Shown here: positions 51,548 to 60,270 of the stretch, piece after piece
Layout of the letters: each line of letters opens with the position of its first letter
Numbering within the stretch: the stretch's first letter is position 1
Assembly: GCA_022782405.1 (NCBI GenBank)
Contig: JALFNK010000001.1
Span: 62,001 to 126,000, forward strand
Source of the DNA: Alistipes sp.
GTDB taxonomy: Bacteria > Bacteroidota > Bacteroidia > Bacteroidales > Rikenellaceae
Reading direction: 5' to 3'
Length of the DNA stretch: 64,000 bases
The notes under the pieces: generated by a model
Told to the model about the DNA's origin: nothing
Seen by the model: the letters and a program-made list of their open reading frames with translations, nothing else
The model's database searches: none
Position numbers and translations under genes: made by a program

Positions 51548-52993
51548 ATGCGGATAGACGTGGTTTTGCGATATGTCGGGATCGTGATGCTTTTCATCGC
51601 GGCCTTCATGCTCGTGTCGGCAGGAATCTCCTGCGTCAGCGGCATGGATTCGGCATTCTATCCCCTGCTTCTTTCGGCCCTGCTGACCATTCTGCTGGGT
51701 GTGTTTCCGCTGATCTTCGTCGGCAAACGCGATCAGATCTCCAACAAGGAGGGCTTCTGCATCGTCGTGGGCTCGTGGCTCGTGGCGTGTGTCGTCAGCA
51801 TGTTCCCCTATCTGATCTGGGGCGGGGAGTTCAGCCTGGCGAATGCCTGGTTCGAGAGCGTTTCGGGGCTTACCACAACCGGTGCTTCGGTGCTTACCAA
51901 TGTGGAGGCATTGCCCCGGGGATTGCAGTTCTGGCGTTTTTCGACGACCTGGATCGGCGGTATGGGTGTGGTGATGTTCGCCCTGGTGGTGCTCCCGACG
52001 ATGGGGCGCAGCAAGATGACCCTCTCGAACATGGAACTCTCGTCGCTGGCCCGCGACAACTACCGTTACCGCACACAGATGATCGTGCATGTGCTGCTGG
52101 TGGTCTATGTCGGGCTGACGGCCCTCTCGACCGTGATGCTCAAACTCTCGGGCATGAATTGGTTCGATTCGCTGTGCCATGCCATGTCGGCAGCGGCGAC
52201 GAGCGGTTTCTCGACCAAGAATGCCAGTGTGGCCTATTTCAACAGTCCGCTCATCGAAACCGTCCTGATCGTAACGATGGGTATCGCCGGAATGCACTTC
52301 GGGTTGATCTATGCGACGGTAACCGGCAAACGGAACAATCTGTTCCGTTCCGAGGTTACGCGCTGGTATGTGGGCATTCTGCTGGGCTGCAGCGCTTTGA
52401 TCGCCATCAGCCTCTATGCCGCGGAGATCTACCCCACGCTTACCTCGTCGTTCCGTCATGCGGCCTTCCAGTTCTTTTCGCTGATGACCACCACGGGCTT
52501 TGCGTCGGCCGATTCGAGCATCTGGCCGCCGTTTGCCATCGTGCTGCTCATGTTCGGATCGATCGTCTGTGCCTGTGCGGGATCGACAACTGGCGGTATG
52601 AAGGTCAATCGGCTCGTGTTGGCCGGCAAGATGATCCGCAAGCAGCTGCAGCGGCAACAGCACCCCAATGCCATACTCCGTGTCAAGCTGGACGGCATCC
52701 TCCAGGAGGACGGATTGCTTCACGGAGTGATGATTTTCATCGTAACCTACATGCTGGCCATTTTGGCCGGTACGGTTTTCGCGACGCTGTGCGGTGTGGA
52801 TCTGATGACCTCGTTTTCGGGGACGATCGCCTGTCTGGGCAATGTGGGGCCCGGTTTCGGAGAGGTCTACTCGATGGGCAACTACGCCGCGATTCCGGCC
52901 GCTGTCAAATTTTTCTATACTTTGCTGATGCTGTTGGGCCGTCTGGAAATTTTCGGTCTGATCCAGCTCTTTTTCATTAAATGGTGGAGATGA
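51548..52993 (+). CDS. TrkH family potassium uptake protein
   Basis: 481 residues, about 8-10 helices with four pore-loop repeats. The filter-like segments 'SVSGLTTTGASVLTNVEALP', 'MSAAATSGFSTKNASV', 'LMTTTGFASADSSIWP' and 'TIACLGNVGPGFGEVYSMG' carry the conserved Gly of K+ (or Na+/K+) selectivity. It lets K+ into the cell, normally with a TrkA-type RCK subunit; none is in the window. It sits in one unit with the MCP-like sensor and the SPOR-like protein. Confidence 0.93.
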   Translation: MRIDVVLRYVGIVMLFIAAFMLVSAGISCVSGMDSAFYPLLLSALLTILLGVFPLIFVGKRDQISNKEGFCIVVGSWLVACVVSMFPYLIWGGEFSLANAWFESVSGLTTTGASVLTNVEALPRGLQFWRFSTTWIGGMGVVMFALVVLPTMGRSKMTLSNMELSSLARDNYRYRTQMIVHVLLVVYVGLTALSTVMLKLSGMNWFDSLCHAMSAAATSGFSTKNASVAYFNSPLIETVLIVTMGIAGMHFGLIYATVTGKRNNLFRSEVTRWYVGILLGCSALIAISLYAAEIYPTLTSSFRHAAFQFFSLMTTTGFASADSSIWPPFAIVLLMFGSIVCACAGSTTGGMKVNRLVLAGKMIRKQLQRQQHPNAILRVKLDGILQEDGLLHGVMIFIVTYMLAILAGTVFATLCGVDLMTSFSGTIACLGNVGPGFGEVYSMGNYAAIPAAVKFFYTLLMLLGRLEIFGLIQLFFIKWWR

Positions 52994-54534
52994 TGAACGT
53001 GAAGATTCACAGAATTTGCATATCGTTTGCCGCGCTGTTGGCGGTCGGAACACTCCGGGGCCAGCAACTCGACGTGAAGGCCCGTATCGCCGGGCTTGAG
53101 CGGAACGAAACGTACATGTCCCTGTTGCGCGAGGATGCCCTGCTGCAGTCGCGCGAGGATTCGATCGTGCGGGTCGTGGATCGGCTGCGCGTCCAGCTGC
53201 GGGAGGATCCCGAAGGGCGTCAGATGTACTCCCAGGAGATTCTCGCCCTTGAAAACCGGATCTTCGAGATCCGCAATGCCAAGGGTCAGCTCGTCGATCG
53301 GATCAACACCATCGAGCAGGAATGGGTGCTGGCCAACCTCGACAGCGGGATCGGAAGCACGGCCTCCGCATATGGAGGAGCGCCCGAAATTCCCGATTCG
53401 TTGAAGGTCCGCAACCTGATCTACAATCCGTGGTTCTCCGAGCAGCTTCCCGCCGTGGATTATGCCGCATTGCGCCGCTCCCAGGACCTCGAACTGAAGG
53501 CCGTGGATTACGCGAACCGCTATTTCGTCAATTACGAGACCCTGAAACAGCTCGCCGAGACCTATGCCGCAGTGCCTACGGAAGCCGAAGCGCAGGAGCT
53601 GTACGACCGTTACAATACCCTGCAGGGGATGAATCGAGTGCTGGCCGATTCGCTGGCCGGAACCTGGAACTATATTTTCGACAACAAGAACTATGCGTAC
53701 GGCTATCTGCTCGACAAGCTGGGACAGGAGACAGTCCTTTCGCACGAGGAGGAGGCTTTGTCTGAGGCCCAGCGGCAGCTTGCCGCGCTGCGCGGCGAGA
53801 CGGCTTCGGATGCCGTGGCGGACTATTTCCTGCGCAAGCGCGTTCTGGTCGATTATGAGCGGGCCGTAGCCGATGTGCTTTCGCTCGACGAGGCTGCCGA
53901 TTCGCTCCGCGGGGTCTCCGAACAACTGGCGGCGGTGGATTTCCGCCTTCCGAAGATTACGGTCGCCGAGCGCTATTTCCTGCAGTACGACAGTGTGATT
54001 TTTACCAAGAGCCCGAAATACAGCTATCAGAACCCGATTCCCGAATGCACGGTCTACGAGCATGGAACGATCTACCGTATCCTGCTGGGTACGTTCAACA
54101 CCAAGCGGGCCGTCTCGACCTTCCGGGGAGCCTATCCGCTCTCCTATCTGGTGAACGATGAGGGGAAATGGTGCTACTACACGGGCGGGTTCGCCACGCG
54201 CGAGGAGGCCGATTCGGTGCAGGTCGTGCTGAAGAAGCACGGATTCATACGTCCCGAGGTGGTCGTCTGGAACGACGGCGTCTACCGCAACCTGGCGCAG
54301 GAGGCCGATGCCCCCGTATCGTACCGGGTTGAGATTTCGGGAACGGACGACCTCTCGGAGACCGTACGGACGGCCATTGCGGAGCAGGCCGAAGGCCGCG
54401 AGCTTTCCCGGGTCGGGCAGCAGTTCTTCGTCATCGGGACGTTCGACGACCTGGCCGTGGCCGAACGTTTGGCCGCCGCCCTTCGGCAACTTGACCCCGC
54501 ATTGGAAATAAAAGTGGCGGAAACTTCCGAATAA
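52990..54534 (+). CDS. secreted SPOR-like domain protein
   Basis: 514 residues from the ATG at 52990, which overlaps the trkH stop (ATGA). A signal peptide is present (MMNVKIHRICISFAALLAVG). The middle is coiled-coil/helical (about 30-330). The C-terminal part resembles SPOR repeats: 'YRILLGTFNTKRAVSTFRGA ... WCYYTGGFATREEADSVQVV' and a second, weaker copy 'FFVIGTFDDLAVAERLAAAL'. It probably binds septal or denuded peptidoglycan. The coupling to TrkH is odd. The exact function is unknown. Confidence 0.75.
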   Translation: MMNVKIHRICISFAALLAVGTLRGQQLDVKARIAGLERNETYMSLLREDALLQSREDSIVRVVDRLRVQLREDPEGRQMYSQEILALENRIFEIRNAKGQLVDRINTIEQEWVLANLDSGIGSTASAYGGAPEIPDSLKVRNLIYNPWFSEQLPAVDYAALRRSQDLELKAVDYANRYFVNYETLKQLAETYAAVPTEAEAQELYDRYNTLQGMNRVLADSLAGTWNYIFDNKNYAYGYLLDKLGQETVLSHEEEALSEAQRQLAALRGETASDAVADYFLRKRVLVDYERAVADVLSLDEAADSLRGVSEQLAAVDFRLPKITVAERYFLQYDSVIFTKSPKYSYQNPIPECTVYEHGTIYRILLGTFNTKRAVSTFRGAYPLSYLVNDEGKWCYYTGGFATREEADSVQVVLKKHGFIRPEVVVWNDGVYRNLAQEADAPVSYRVEISGTDDLSETVRTAIAEQAEGRELSRVGQQFFVIGTFDDLAVAERLAAALRQLDPALEIKVAETSE

Positions 54535-54564
54535 CCGACTTTTTTGGCTATCTTTAGCTCCGTT

Positions 54565-55035
54565 ATGGAACTTTTTTACATCGTATTGCTGATTGTGCTC
54601 GGGCTGCTCTTTCTGGTGGCCGAGCTGATCCTGCTGCCTGGAGTCTCGGTGGGGGCTCTGCTGGCCCTGGTTTGCGACGGATTTGCCATATGGCTGGGAT
54701 TCCGGGATTTCGGAACGGCGGGAGGTGCCGTCGTGATCGTTGCGGTTCTCGTCCTGTCGCTCGTCGTAACGGTCGTTTCGCTGAGGGCGAAGACCTGGCA
54801 GCGCTTTTCGCTGCGGCAGGAGATCCGTTCGTCGAGCACCCCGGTCCTGCCGTCCGAGGAGCTGCACGCCGGCGACCGCGGCAAGACCCTGTCGCGTCTG
54901 TCGCCCATGGGCAAGGTCGAGATCGGCGGCCGCATCTACGAGGCCAAGTCGCTCGATGCCTATGTCGATCCGCAACGCGAAGTCGAGGTCGTGGGCTTCG
55001 AAAATTTCAGTGTCATCGTAAAACCCGTAAAATAA
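54565..55035 (+). CDS. NfeD family membrane protein
   Basis: 156 residues from the ATG at 54565. Membrane helices (LFYIVLLIVLGLLFLVAELI, then ALLALVCDGFAIWLGF, then VVIVAVLVLSLVVTVVSL) are followed by a C-terminal OB-like NfeD domain (GDRGKTLSRLSPMGKVEIGG then FENFSVIVKPVK). It lies 17 bases before the flotillin-like gene, and the NfeD-flotillin pair is standard; NfeD is thought to help localise flotillin. It is co-transcribed with floA. Confidence 0.93.
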   Translation: MELFYIVLLIVLGLLFLVAELILLPGVSVGALLALVCDGFAIWLGFRDFGTAGGAVVIVAVLVLSLVVTVVSLRAKTWQRFSLRQEIRSSSTPVLPSEELHAGDRGKTLSRLSPMGKVEIGGRIYEAKSLDAYVDPQREVEVVGFENFSVIVKPVK

Positions 55036-55052
55036 CCTAAAACCGCACGAAT

Positions 55053-56024
55053 ATGGATTTTCAGGTAGGATTGATCGCCGTGATCGTTTTCGTATGTATC
55101 GTAGCCCTGTGGCTCATCTTCTATTTTATTCCCGTGGGCCTGTGGTTCTCGGCGCTCGTGTCGGGCGTGCGGATCAGCCTGCTGCAGCTGGTGCTGATGC
55201 GCTGGCGCAAGGTGCCGCCCTCGACGATCGTCTCGTCGATGATCGAGAGCACGAAGGCGGGGCTTGCGCTCAATCCCAACGAGCTGGAGGCGCATTATCT
55301 GGCCGGCGGCAATGTTACGAACGTGGTGCATGCCCTCGTTTCGGCCCAGAAGGCCAATATCATGCTCGACTTCAAGATGGCGACGGCCATTGACCTGGCG
55401 GGCCGCGACGTTTTTGAGGCCGTGCAGATGTCGGTGAACCCGAAGGTCATCAATACGCCTCCCGTAGCCGCCGTGGCCAAGGACGGTATTCAGCTCATTG
55501 CCAAGGCCCGCGTTACGGTGCGTGCGAATATCAAGCAGCTGGTCGGCGGAGCCGGTGAGGAGACCGTGCTGGCGCGTGTCGGCGAAGGTATCGTCTCGTC
55601 GATCGGTTCGGCCCTTTCGCACAAGATCGTGCTCGAGAATCCCGACTCGATCTCCCGCGTGGTACTCGAAAAGGGCCTCGATGCGGGTACTGCCTTTGAG
55701 ATCCTTTCGATCGACATCGCCGATATCGACGTAGGCAAGAATATCGGCGCCCAGTTGCAGATGGACCAGGCCGAGGCCGACAAGAACATTGCGCAGGCCA
55801 AGGCCGAAGAGCGCCGTGCGATGGCCGTGGCCCTCGAGCAGGAGAACAAGGCCAAGGCGCAGGATGCCCGGGCCAAGGTGATTCTTGCCGAAGCGGAGGT
55901 GCCGCTAGCCATGGCCGAGGCCTTCCGCAACGGAAATCTCGGCATCATGGACTACTACCGGATGAAAAACATCATGGCCGACACGTCGATGCGTGAGACA
56001 ATCGCCCGGCCCGAAAAGAAATAA
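55053..56024 (+). CDS. floA: flotillin-like protein FloA
   Basis: 323 residues. A short N-terminal membrane hairpin ([20 protein letters not shown] ... [15 protein letters not shown]) precedes the SPFH/PHB domain ([20 protein letters not shown] ... [20 protein letters not shown]). A Glu-Ala-rich coiled-coil end is '[20 protein letters not shown]', typical of YqfA/FloA. It organises membrane microdomains at the inner leaflet. It is downstream of nfeD and ends at a terminator. Confidence 0.95.
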   Translation: MDFQVGLIAVIVFVCIVALWLIFYFIPVGLWFSALVSGVRISLLQLVLMRWRKVPPSTIVSSMIESTKAGLALNPNELEAHYLAGGNVTNVVHALVSAQKANIMLDFKMATAIDLAGRDVFEAVQMSVNPKVINTPPVAAVAKDGIQLIAKARVTVRANIKQLVGGAGEETVLARVGEGIVSSIGSALSHKIVLENPDSISRVVLEKGLDAGTAFEILSIDIADIDVGKNIGAQLQMDQAEADKNIAQAKAEERRAMAVALEQENKAKAQDARAKVILAEAEVPLAMAEAFRNGNLGIMDYYRMKNIMADTSMRETIARPEKK

Positions 56025-56027
56025 CCC

Positions 56028-56065
56028 GCAGGAGGGTGTGCCGCGAAGGTGCACCCTGCTTTTTT
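56028..56065 (+). terminator. rho-independent terminator after floA
   Basis: GCAG and GGTGTGCC pair with GGTGCACC and CTGC (a three-base GAG bulge and two G-T pairs), followed by T6. It lies directly after the floA stop. Confidence 0.75.
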
Positions 56066-56111
56066 GACTTGCGAACCGCATTATGGAATCTTATTGTTTT
56101 ATACCCGAATC

Positions 56112-56924
56112 ATGAAAAAAATCCTGTTCATTCTCTTGTTCCTGACCGTGTCGGCCACGCTCCGTGCCGCCGACATCGATACGCTCAAGGTCTTCAGCGT
56201 GAAGATGCAGCGTGAAATACCCACCGTGGTGGTAACGCCCGATCATGCGGAGGGCGACCGGTTTCCGGTGGTCTATCTGCTCCACGGATACGGCGGCGAC
56301 GAGCTGGCCTGGCAACGCATCCGCGACCTGCGGCCGCTGGCCGAGCAATTCAGTGTGATATTTGTCTGCCCCGACGGCGAGAACAGCTGGTATTGGGACA
56401 GTCCGCTCGACCCCACGTCGCAGTTCGAAACCTTCGTTTCGCAGGAATTGCCCGCCTGGGTCGATGCCCGCTACCCGACCCTTCCTGCGCGCGAGTCCCG
56501 GGCCATAGCCGGTTTGAGCATGGGTGGCCACGGTGCACTGTGGACAGCCCTGCGGCACAAGGTTCTCTTCGGAGCCGTTGCCTCGGTGTCGGGCGGTGTG
56601 GATATCCGCCCCTTCCCCGATTCGTGGGAGATGAAGAAGCAACTGGGTGAGGAGGCCGGCAACCAGGAGCGCTGGAACCGCCATACGGTCATCAACCAGG
56701 TCGATTCGCTTCGGGACGGAGAACTGGCCATCTTCGTGGACTGCGGCTATCAGGATTTCTTTTACGACGTGAACATGGCCCTGCATGAGAAACTGCTCAA
56801 GCAGGGTGTGGGCCATGATTTCCTGACCCGTCCCGGAGCCCATACGGCAGAATACTGGGCTGCATCGCTGCCGCATCAGCTGCTCTTCTTCCGGGCCTAT
56901 TTCGACCGTGCGGCATCGAAATAG
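56112..56924 (+). CDS. secreted alpha/beta-hydrolase esterase (esterase D-like)
   Basis: 270 residues from the ATG at 56112. The signal peptide is MKKILFILLFLTVSATLRAA. The oxyanion and nucleophile regions are 'VVYLLHGYGGDELAW' and 'AIAGLSMGGHGALW' (G-L-S-M-G-G, nucleophile Ser). The Asp is in 'LAIFVDCGYQDFFYDV' and the catalytic His in 'TRPGAHTAEYW'. It is a feruloyl/acetyl-ester-hydrolase-like periplasmic enzyme; the substrate is unknown. It is separated from floA by a terminator and followed by its own hairpin. Confidence 0.87.
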   Translation: MKKILFILLFLTVSATLRAADIDTLKVFSVKMQREIPTVVVTPDHAEGDRFPVVYLLHGYGGDELAWQRIRDLRPLAEQFSVIFVCPDGENSWYWDSPLDPTSQFETFVSQELPAWVDARYPTLPARESRAIAGLSMGGHGALWTALRHKVLFGAVASVSGGVDIRPFPDSWEMKKQLGEEAGNQERWNRHTVINQVDSLRDGELAIFVDCGYQDFFYDVNMALHEKLLKQGVGHDFLTRPGAHTAEYWAASLPHQLLFFRAYFDRAASK

Positions 56925-56952
56925 CGATCCTTATTTTGTGCGGAATGCTTCT

Positions 56953-56987
56953 CGGGGGCCCCTGTATCAGGGGCCCCCGTTCTGTTT
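56953..56987 (+). terminator. terminator after esterase gene
   Basis: Perfect stem CGGGGGCCCCTG / CAGGGGCCCCCG (loop TAT), 29 bases after the stop, followed by TTCTGTTT. Confidence 0.78.
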
Positions 56988-57163
56988 GCCGGAGGGGATG
57001 AACTGCGAATTGTTGCTGCGATACTCCCGAAAGACGGATTTTTGTCCGTTTCGGCCCGTCGGCACATACTATCCGCCGTGGAAATCCGTTAAGATAAACG
57101 TGCGGCAATTCTTGGTCGTGGAAATATTTGGAAGGCGATAATAGGAATTTTTCCGCTTTTTGG

Positions 57164-57171
57164 TATCTTTG
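57164..57171 (+). promoter_or_regulatory. -7 promoter element (TATCTTTG) for the first FISUMP lipoprotein
   Basis: An exact TAnnTTTG, 24 bases before the ATG at 57196. Confidence 0.55.
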
Positions 57172-57195
57172 CAAAGATTTTTGAAATTGAATGGT

Positions 57196-58638
57196 ATGAA
57201 AAGATTTACAGCATTTGTCCTCCTCGTGCTGGTTGCGACGGCAGCCATGGTGTCGTGCAAAAAGGATGAGGAAACGGGCAAACTGTCGTTCGACGATCCC
57301 GCAGTCTATATGCAGCCGGGTCAGACCGTACAGGTCTCTTTCTCCGCGACCGACATCAAAAGCTATTCGATCACTTCGCGGCCTACGGGATGGGATACGG
57401 AGAATTTCACCGTCGATGGCGATGCGCGGCAACTTACGATCGTTGCTCCCACGTCGTTCGAGGATGAGGCGGATTCCGATTCGGAGGCCGTGCGTTCCGG
57501 ATCGCTGACCCTCTCGGGAACATCGTACAGCGGGAAGAGCGTTGCAGCAACGCTTTTCATAAGCGTGTCGGAGACGGTGGATATGAGCAACAGCCCGGCG
57601 AACAGCTATATGGTGCATCGTGCGGAGACGAACTACCTGTTCGATGCCATGCACAAGGGCGATGGACAGAGCGCACTTCAGACCGCATCGGTCGATATCG
57701 TCTGGCAGTCGAAGACGAGCCTGATCCAGTACCTTTCGCTCAAGGACGGCAAGGTCTCCTTCTATGTGGGGACTGACGATGACGATGATACGGTCATCGA
57801 TACGGGCAATGCGTTGATCGGAGCCTATGACGAGGCCGGAACGTTGATCTGGAGCTGGCATGTATGGGCCACCTCCTACGATCCCGAAGCCGAGGGGGCT
57901 GCAGTCGAATTCAACGGTTACACGATGATGGACCGCAATCTCGGAGCTTTGGCCAACGGCAATGCTTCGACCGATGAGATTCTCTCGTCATACGGACTCT
58001 ACTACCAGTGGGGCCGCAAGGACCCCTTCATCGGTCCGAGCACCTATCAGGCTTCCAACGGCACGTCGGCGTCGATGTACAATGCCAAGAGCGGTACGGT
58101 GAAACTCGAGATTGTCGAGTCGAGCGCCGAGACCGGAACGGCGGAGTATGCCGCGCAGCATCCGCTGGAATACATCACCGGAGTCGAGGAGTCGGGATAC
58201 GACTGGATGTGGAACTCCGACCATACACTCTGGGGTGAATCCAAGACGGTGAATGATCCCTGTCCCTACGGTTGGAAGGTCGCTCCGGCAAAGGCTTTCG
58301 GCGGGCTGACGATCGTCGGCACTCCTGTCGCTGAGGATTATGACAAATACGGATGGACCCTTTCGTCGGGATCCGCGGAGTCGTTCTTCATCGGTGCCGG
58401 GCGCCGTCGTTACGACAATTCCACGATCTACAATATCTATATGCCCCCGACGCGTAATGTAGCCATGGAGGCACAGCCCTGGGTAGGCCTTTACTGGAGT
58501 TCCGATGCCGGTACGGATGCCCAGTCTCCGGCACTCTACTTCTGGTTCGAGAAGGCCACGACACAGAGCGGCATCGAGTATGAGGTGCCCTATGCCCGGG
58601 CAAACGGCATGCAGGTGCGTTGTGTGCGCGACAGATAG
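57196..58638 (+). CDS. surface lipoprotein with C-terminal FISUMP-like domain
   Basis: 480 residues from ATG 57196 (MKRFTAFVLLVLVATAAMVSCKKDEETG). The lipobox Cys21 is followed by KKDEE, a surface-export type tail. Residues ~25-130 look like an Ig/BACON-type beta domain. The second half carries FISUMP landmarks: 'TMMDRNLGALANG', 'YYQWGRKDPF', 'DPCPYGWKVAPAKAF', 'GLYWSSDAGT', 'ANGMQVRCVRD'. It should be a cell-surface lipoprotein, possibly a fimbrial or adhesion part. The next lipoprotein gene ends in the same kind of domain. Confidence 0.82.
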   Translation: MKRFTAFVLLVLVATAAMVSCKKDEETGKLSFDDPAVYMQPGQTVQVSFSATDIKSYSITSRPTGWDTENFTVDGDARQLTIVAPTSFEDEADSDSEAVRSGSLTLSGTSYSGKSVAATLFISVSETVDMSNSPANSYMVHRAETNYLFDAMHKGDGQSALQTASVDIVWQSKTSLIQYLSLKDGKVSFYVGTDDDDDTVIDTGNALIGAYDEAGTLIWSWHVWATSYDPEAEGAAVEFNGYTMMDRNLGALANGNASTDEILSSYGLYYQWGRKDPFIGPSTYQASNGTSASMYNAKSGTVKLEIVESSAETGTAEYAAQHPLEYITGVEESGYDWMWNSDHTLWGESKTVNDPCPYGWKVAPAKAFGGLTIVGTPVAEDYDKYGWTLSSGSAESFFIGAGRRRYDNSTIYNIYMPPTRNVAMEAQPWVGLYWSSDAGTDAQSPALYFWFEKATTQSGIEYEVPYARANGMQVRCVRDR

Positions 58639-58664
58639 TGTACCGGTTCAGTGATATGAAGCTC

Positions 58665-58697
58665 AAAAGCGGCGGACCTGAGGTCTGCCGCTTTTTT
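58665..58697 (+). terminator. terminator after first FISUMP lipoprotein
   Basis: Stem AAAAGCGGC-GACCT / AGGTC-GCCGCTTTTTT with one G-T mismatch-like pair and a tight loop, ending in T6. It lies 26 bases after the stop. Confidence 0.82.
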
Positions 58698-58805
58698 GTG
58701 TATTCCGGATGTGAAAATCCGCTCTGCGATTCCCGAATGCGTGTTTTGATGCGTTGGACAGGTTAAAAATGTTCTTTTTGAATTATAATATATGATATAT
58801 CGTTT

Positions 58806-58813
58806 TATCTTTG
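58806..58813 (+). promoter_or_regulatory. -7 promoter element (TATCTTTG) for the fimbrillin-like gene
   Basis: An exact TAnnTTTG, 31 bases before the ATG. TTTG at 58777-58780 lies 25 bases upstream, a little more than the usual 19-21. Confidence 0.55.
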
Positions 58814-58844
58814 TCTGTACGGAATAACCAATACCCAAACCTAC

Positions 58845-60191
58845 ATGAAAATATTTTTACTGTCTCTGTTTTCCGTGGGCGTAATCTCTGCGGTCGGATG
58901 TTCCGATGACGGAAGAGGAGCCCTTCCGTCCGTACGGATCGTACCGACGCTTTCCCGTGTTACGGGTCTCTATTTCGACAAGGGTGACCGGATCGGTCTG
59001 ACCATTACGCGCCCTTCGGGCAATTATGTCGCAAATCACCCGATGGATTATGACGGTACCGTATTCCTGGCTTCGGAACTGACCTGGTACGATGCATCTG
59101 AAGGGACGGCGACACTCACGGCCTACTATCCCTATTCCGAATCGGGAACGCCGACTCGTTTTACCGTGGCTCTTGATCAGCGCGACGGATGCGGGCCGTC
59201 CGATCTGCTGGGCGCCGTGCAGCGGGATGTGGTTCCCGGCAGCGCGCCAGTCGGCATGACCTTCCATCATCTGATGTCGCAGCTGTCGATCGTCGTCGAG
59301 AATCATGCGGAATCGCCGGTTGCGGGAGTTACGCTCAGCGGTGCGGTCGCCGAGGCCGATGTGGATCTTTCGGTTCCGAAGGCCGAAGCGAATCCCGATG
59401 CGACAGGGGTCGAAATCGAGACCTTCGAGGTGGATGCCGGGTTGCGTTACCGGGCGGTTCTCGTTCCGCAGCAGACCTCGCTTACTGTCGAGGTCATCTT
59501 GGAAGACGGCACGACATGCAGCAAATCGATTTCCGAAGCTCTTTTCGGAGGCGGGAAAAGTTATGACCTTTCGATCGTTGTCTCTGCCGGGGAGCCGCCC
59601 GCAATCGAGGTGAGCCTCAGTGGCGAGATCGCCGACTGGGAGGATGGCGGCAGCCTGGAAGATTCCGAAAATTCCGATGACGGCGGCGAAGAGCCGACGC
59701 AGGGCGTGGATTACGAAGGCGAGCATTATGGGACGGCAACGATCGGCGGAGCGGAATGGATGACCGAAAATCTGCGCTACAAACCCGTCGGTGCACAGAT
59801 CGGTACGGGGTTCTGGTATCCCTATGACAATGATGCTGCGGCGGTTCCGACCAAAGGGTATCTTTACGATTGGAGCGTGGCTGCGAACGGCGGCACGGCT
59901 GCAACGACTCCCGTCCGCGGAATTTGTCCGCAAGGATGGCATATTCCTGACGAGACGGAGCTGCAGGCATTGCTCGAAAGTCCGGAGCGTCCTGCGGACT
60001 TCTTCTGCTGTGCCGGGTACAGGATAAAAAACGGTCCGACGGACCGGTACGGCACCGAAAACAAGGGTATGTTGATGGGCGTTTCCGACGGGGAGATGTG
60101 CCATGCGATTCTCTTTTCGGATTCGGCCGAACCCACACTCGGCTCCTATCCCGCGACATACGGCATGTCGCTCCGTTGCGTGAAGGATTGA
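58845..60191 (+). CDS. fimbrillin-family lipoprotein with C-terminal FISUMP domain
   Basis: 448 residues. The lipoprotein signal is MKIFLLSLFSVGVISAVGCS (Cys19). The N-terminal ~250 residues are of the fimbrillin/Mfa-like type: 'FDKGDRIGLTITRPSGNYVA', 'DLLGAVQRDVV', 'MTFHHLMSQLSIVVEN', then 'TFEVDAGLRYRAVLVPQQTS'. A short acidic linker (ENSDDGGEEPTQG) leads to a FISUMP domain: 'EWMTENLRYKPVG', 'GYLYDWSVAANGG', 'GICPQGWHIPDETELQALL', 'YGMSLRCVKD'. It is expected at the cell surface, perhaps as a fimbrial tip or minor subunit. The upstream gene has the same C-terminal domain but a different N-terminus. Confidence 0.88.
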   Translation: MKIFLLSLFSVGVISAVGCSDDGRGALPSVRIVPTLSRVTGLYFDKGDRIGLTITRPSGNYVANHPMDYDGTVFLASELTWYDASEGTATLTAYYPYSESGTPTRFTVALDQRDGCGPSDLLGAVQRDVVPGSAPVGMTFHHLMSQLSIVVENHAESPVAGVTLSGAVAEADVDLSVPKAEANPDATGVEIETFEVDAGLRYRAVLVPQQTSLTVEVILEDGTTCSKSISEALFGGGKSYDLSIVVSAGEPPAIEVSLSGEIADWEDGGSLEDSENSDDGGEEPTQGVDYEGEHYGTATIGGAEWMTENLRYKPVGAQIGTGFWYPYDNDAAAVPTKGYLYDWSVAANGGTAATTPVRGICPQGWHIPDETELQALLESPERPADFFCCAGYRIKNGPTDRYGTENKGMLMGVSDGEMCHAILFSDSAEPTLGSYPATYGMSLRCVKD

Positions 60192-60220
60192 CGTCCGGAC
60201 GCGGTCTTTGGAAATGAAAC

Positions 60221-60250
60221 GGGGGAGTTCTTCTCGAAAAGAACTCCCCC
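60221..60250. terminator. terminator between fimbrillin-like gene and hom
   Basis: Perfect stem GGGGGAGTTCTT / AAGAACTCCCCC with loop CTCGAA, between convergent genes. Confidence 0.75.
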
Positions 60251-60270
60251 GCTTCCGTATATGGCGGATC

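Noticed and set aside
50705..53053. 782-codon open frame antisense to the MCP-like gene and trkH
   Set aside because: Composition is His/Arg/Glu-rich as expected from the complement of membrane-protein codons; no domain.
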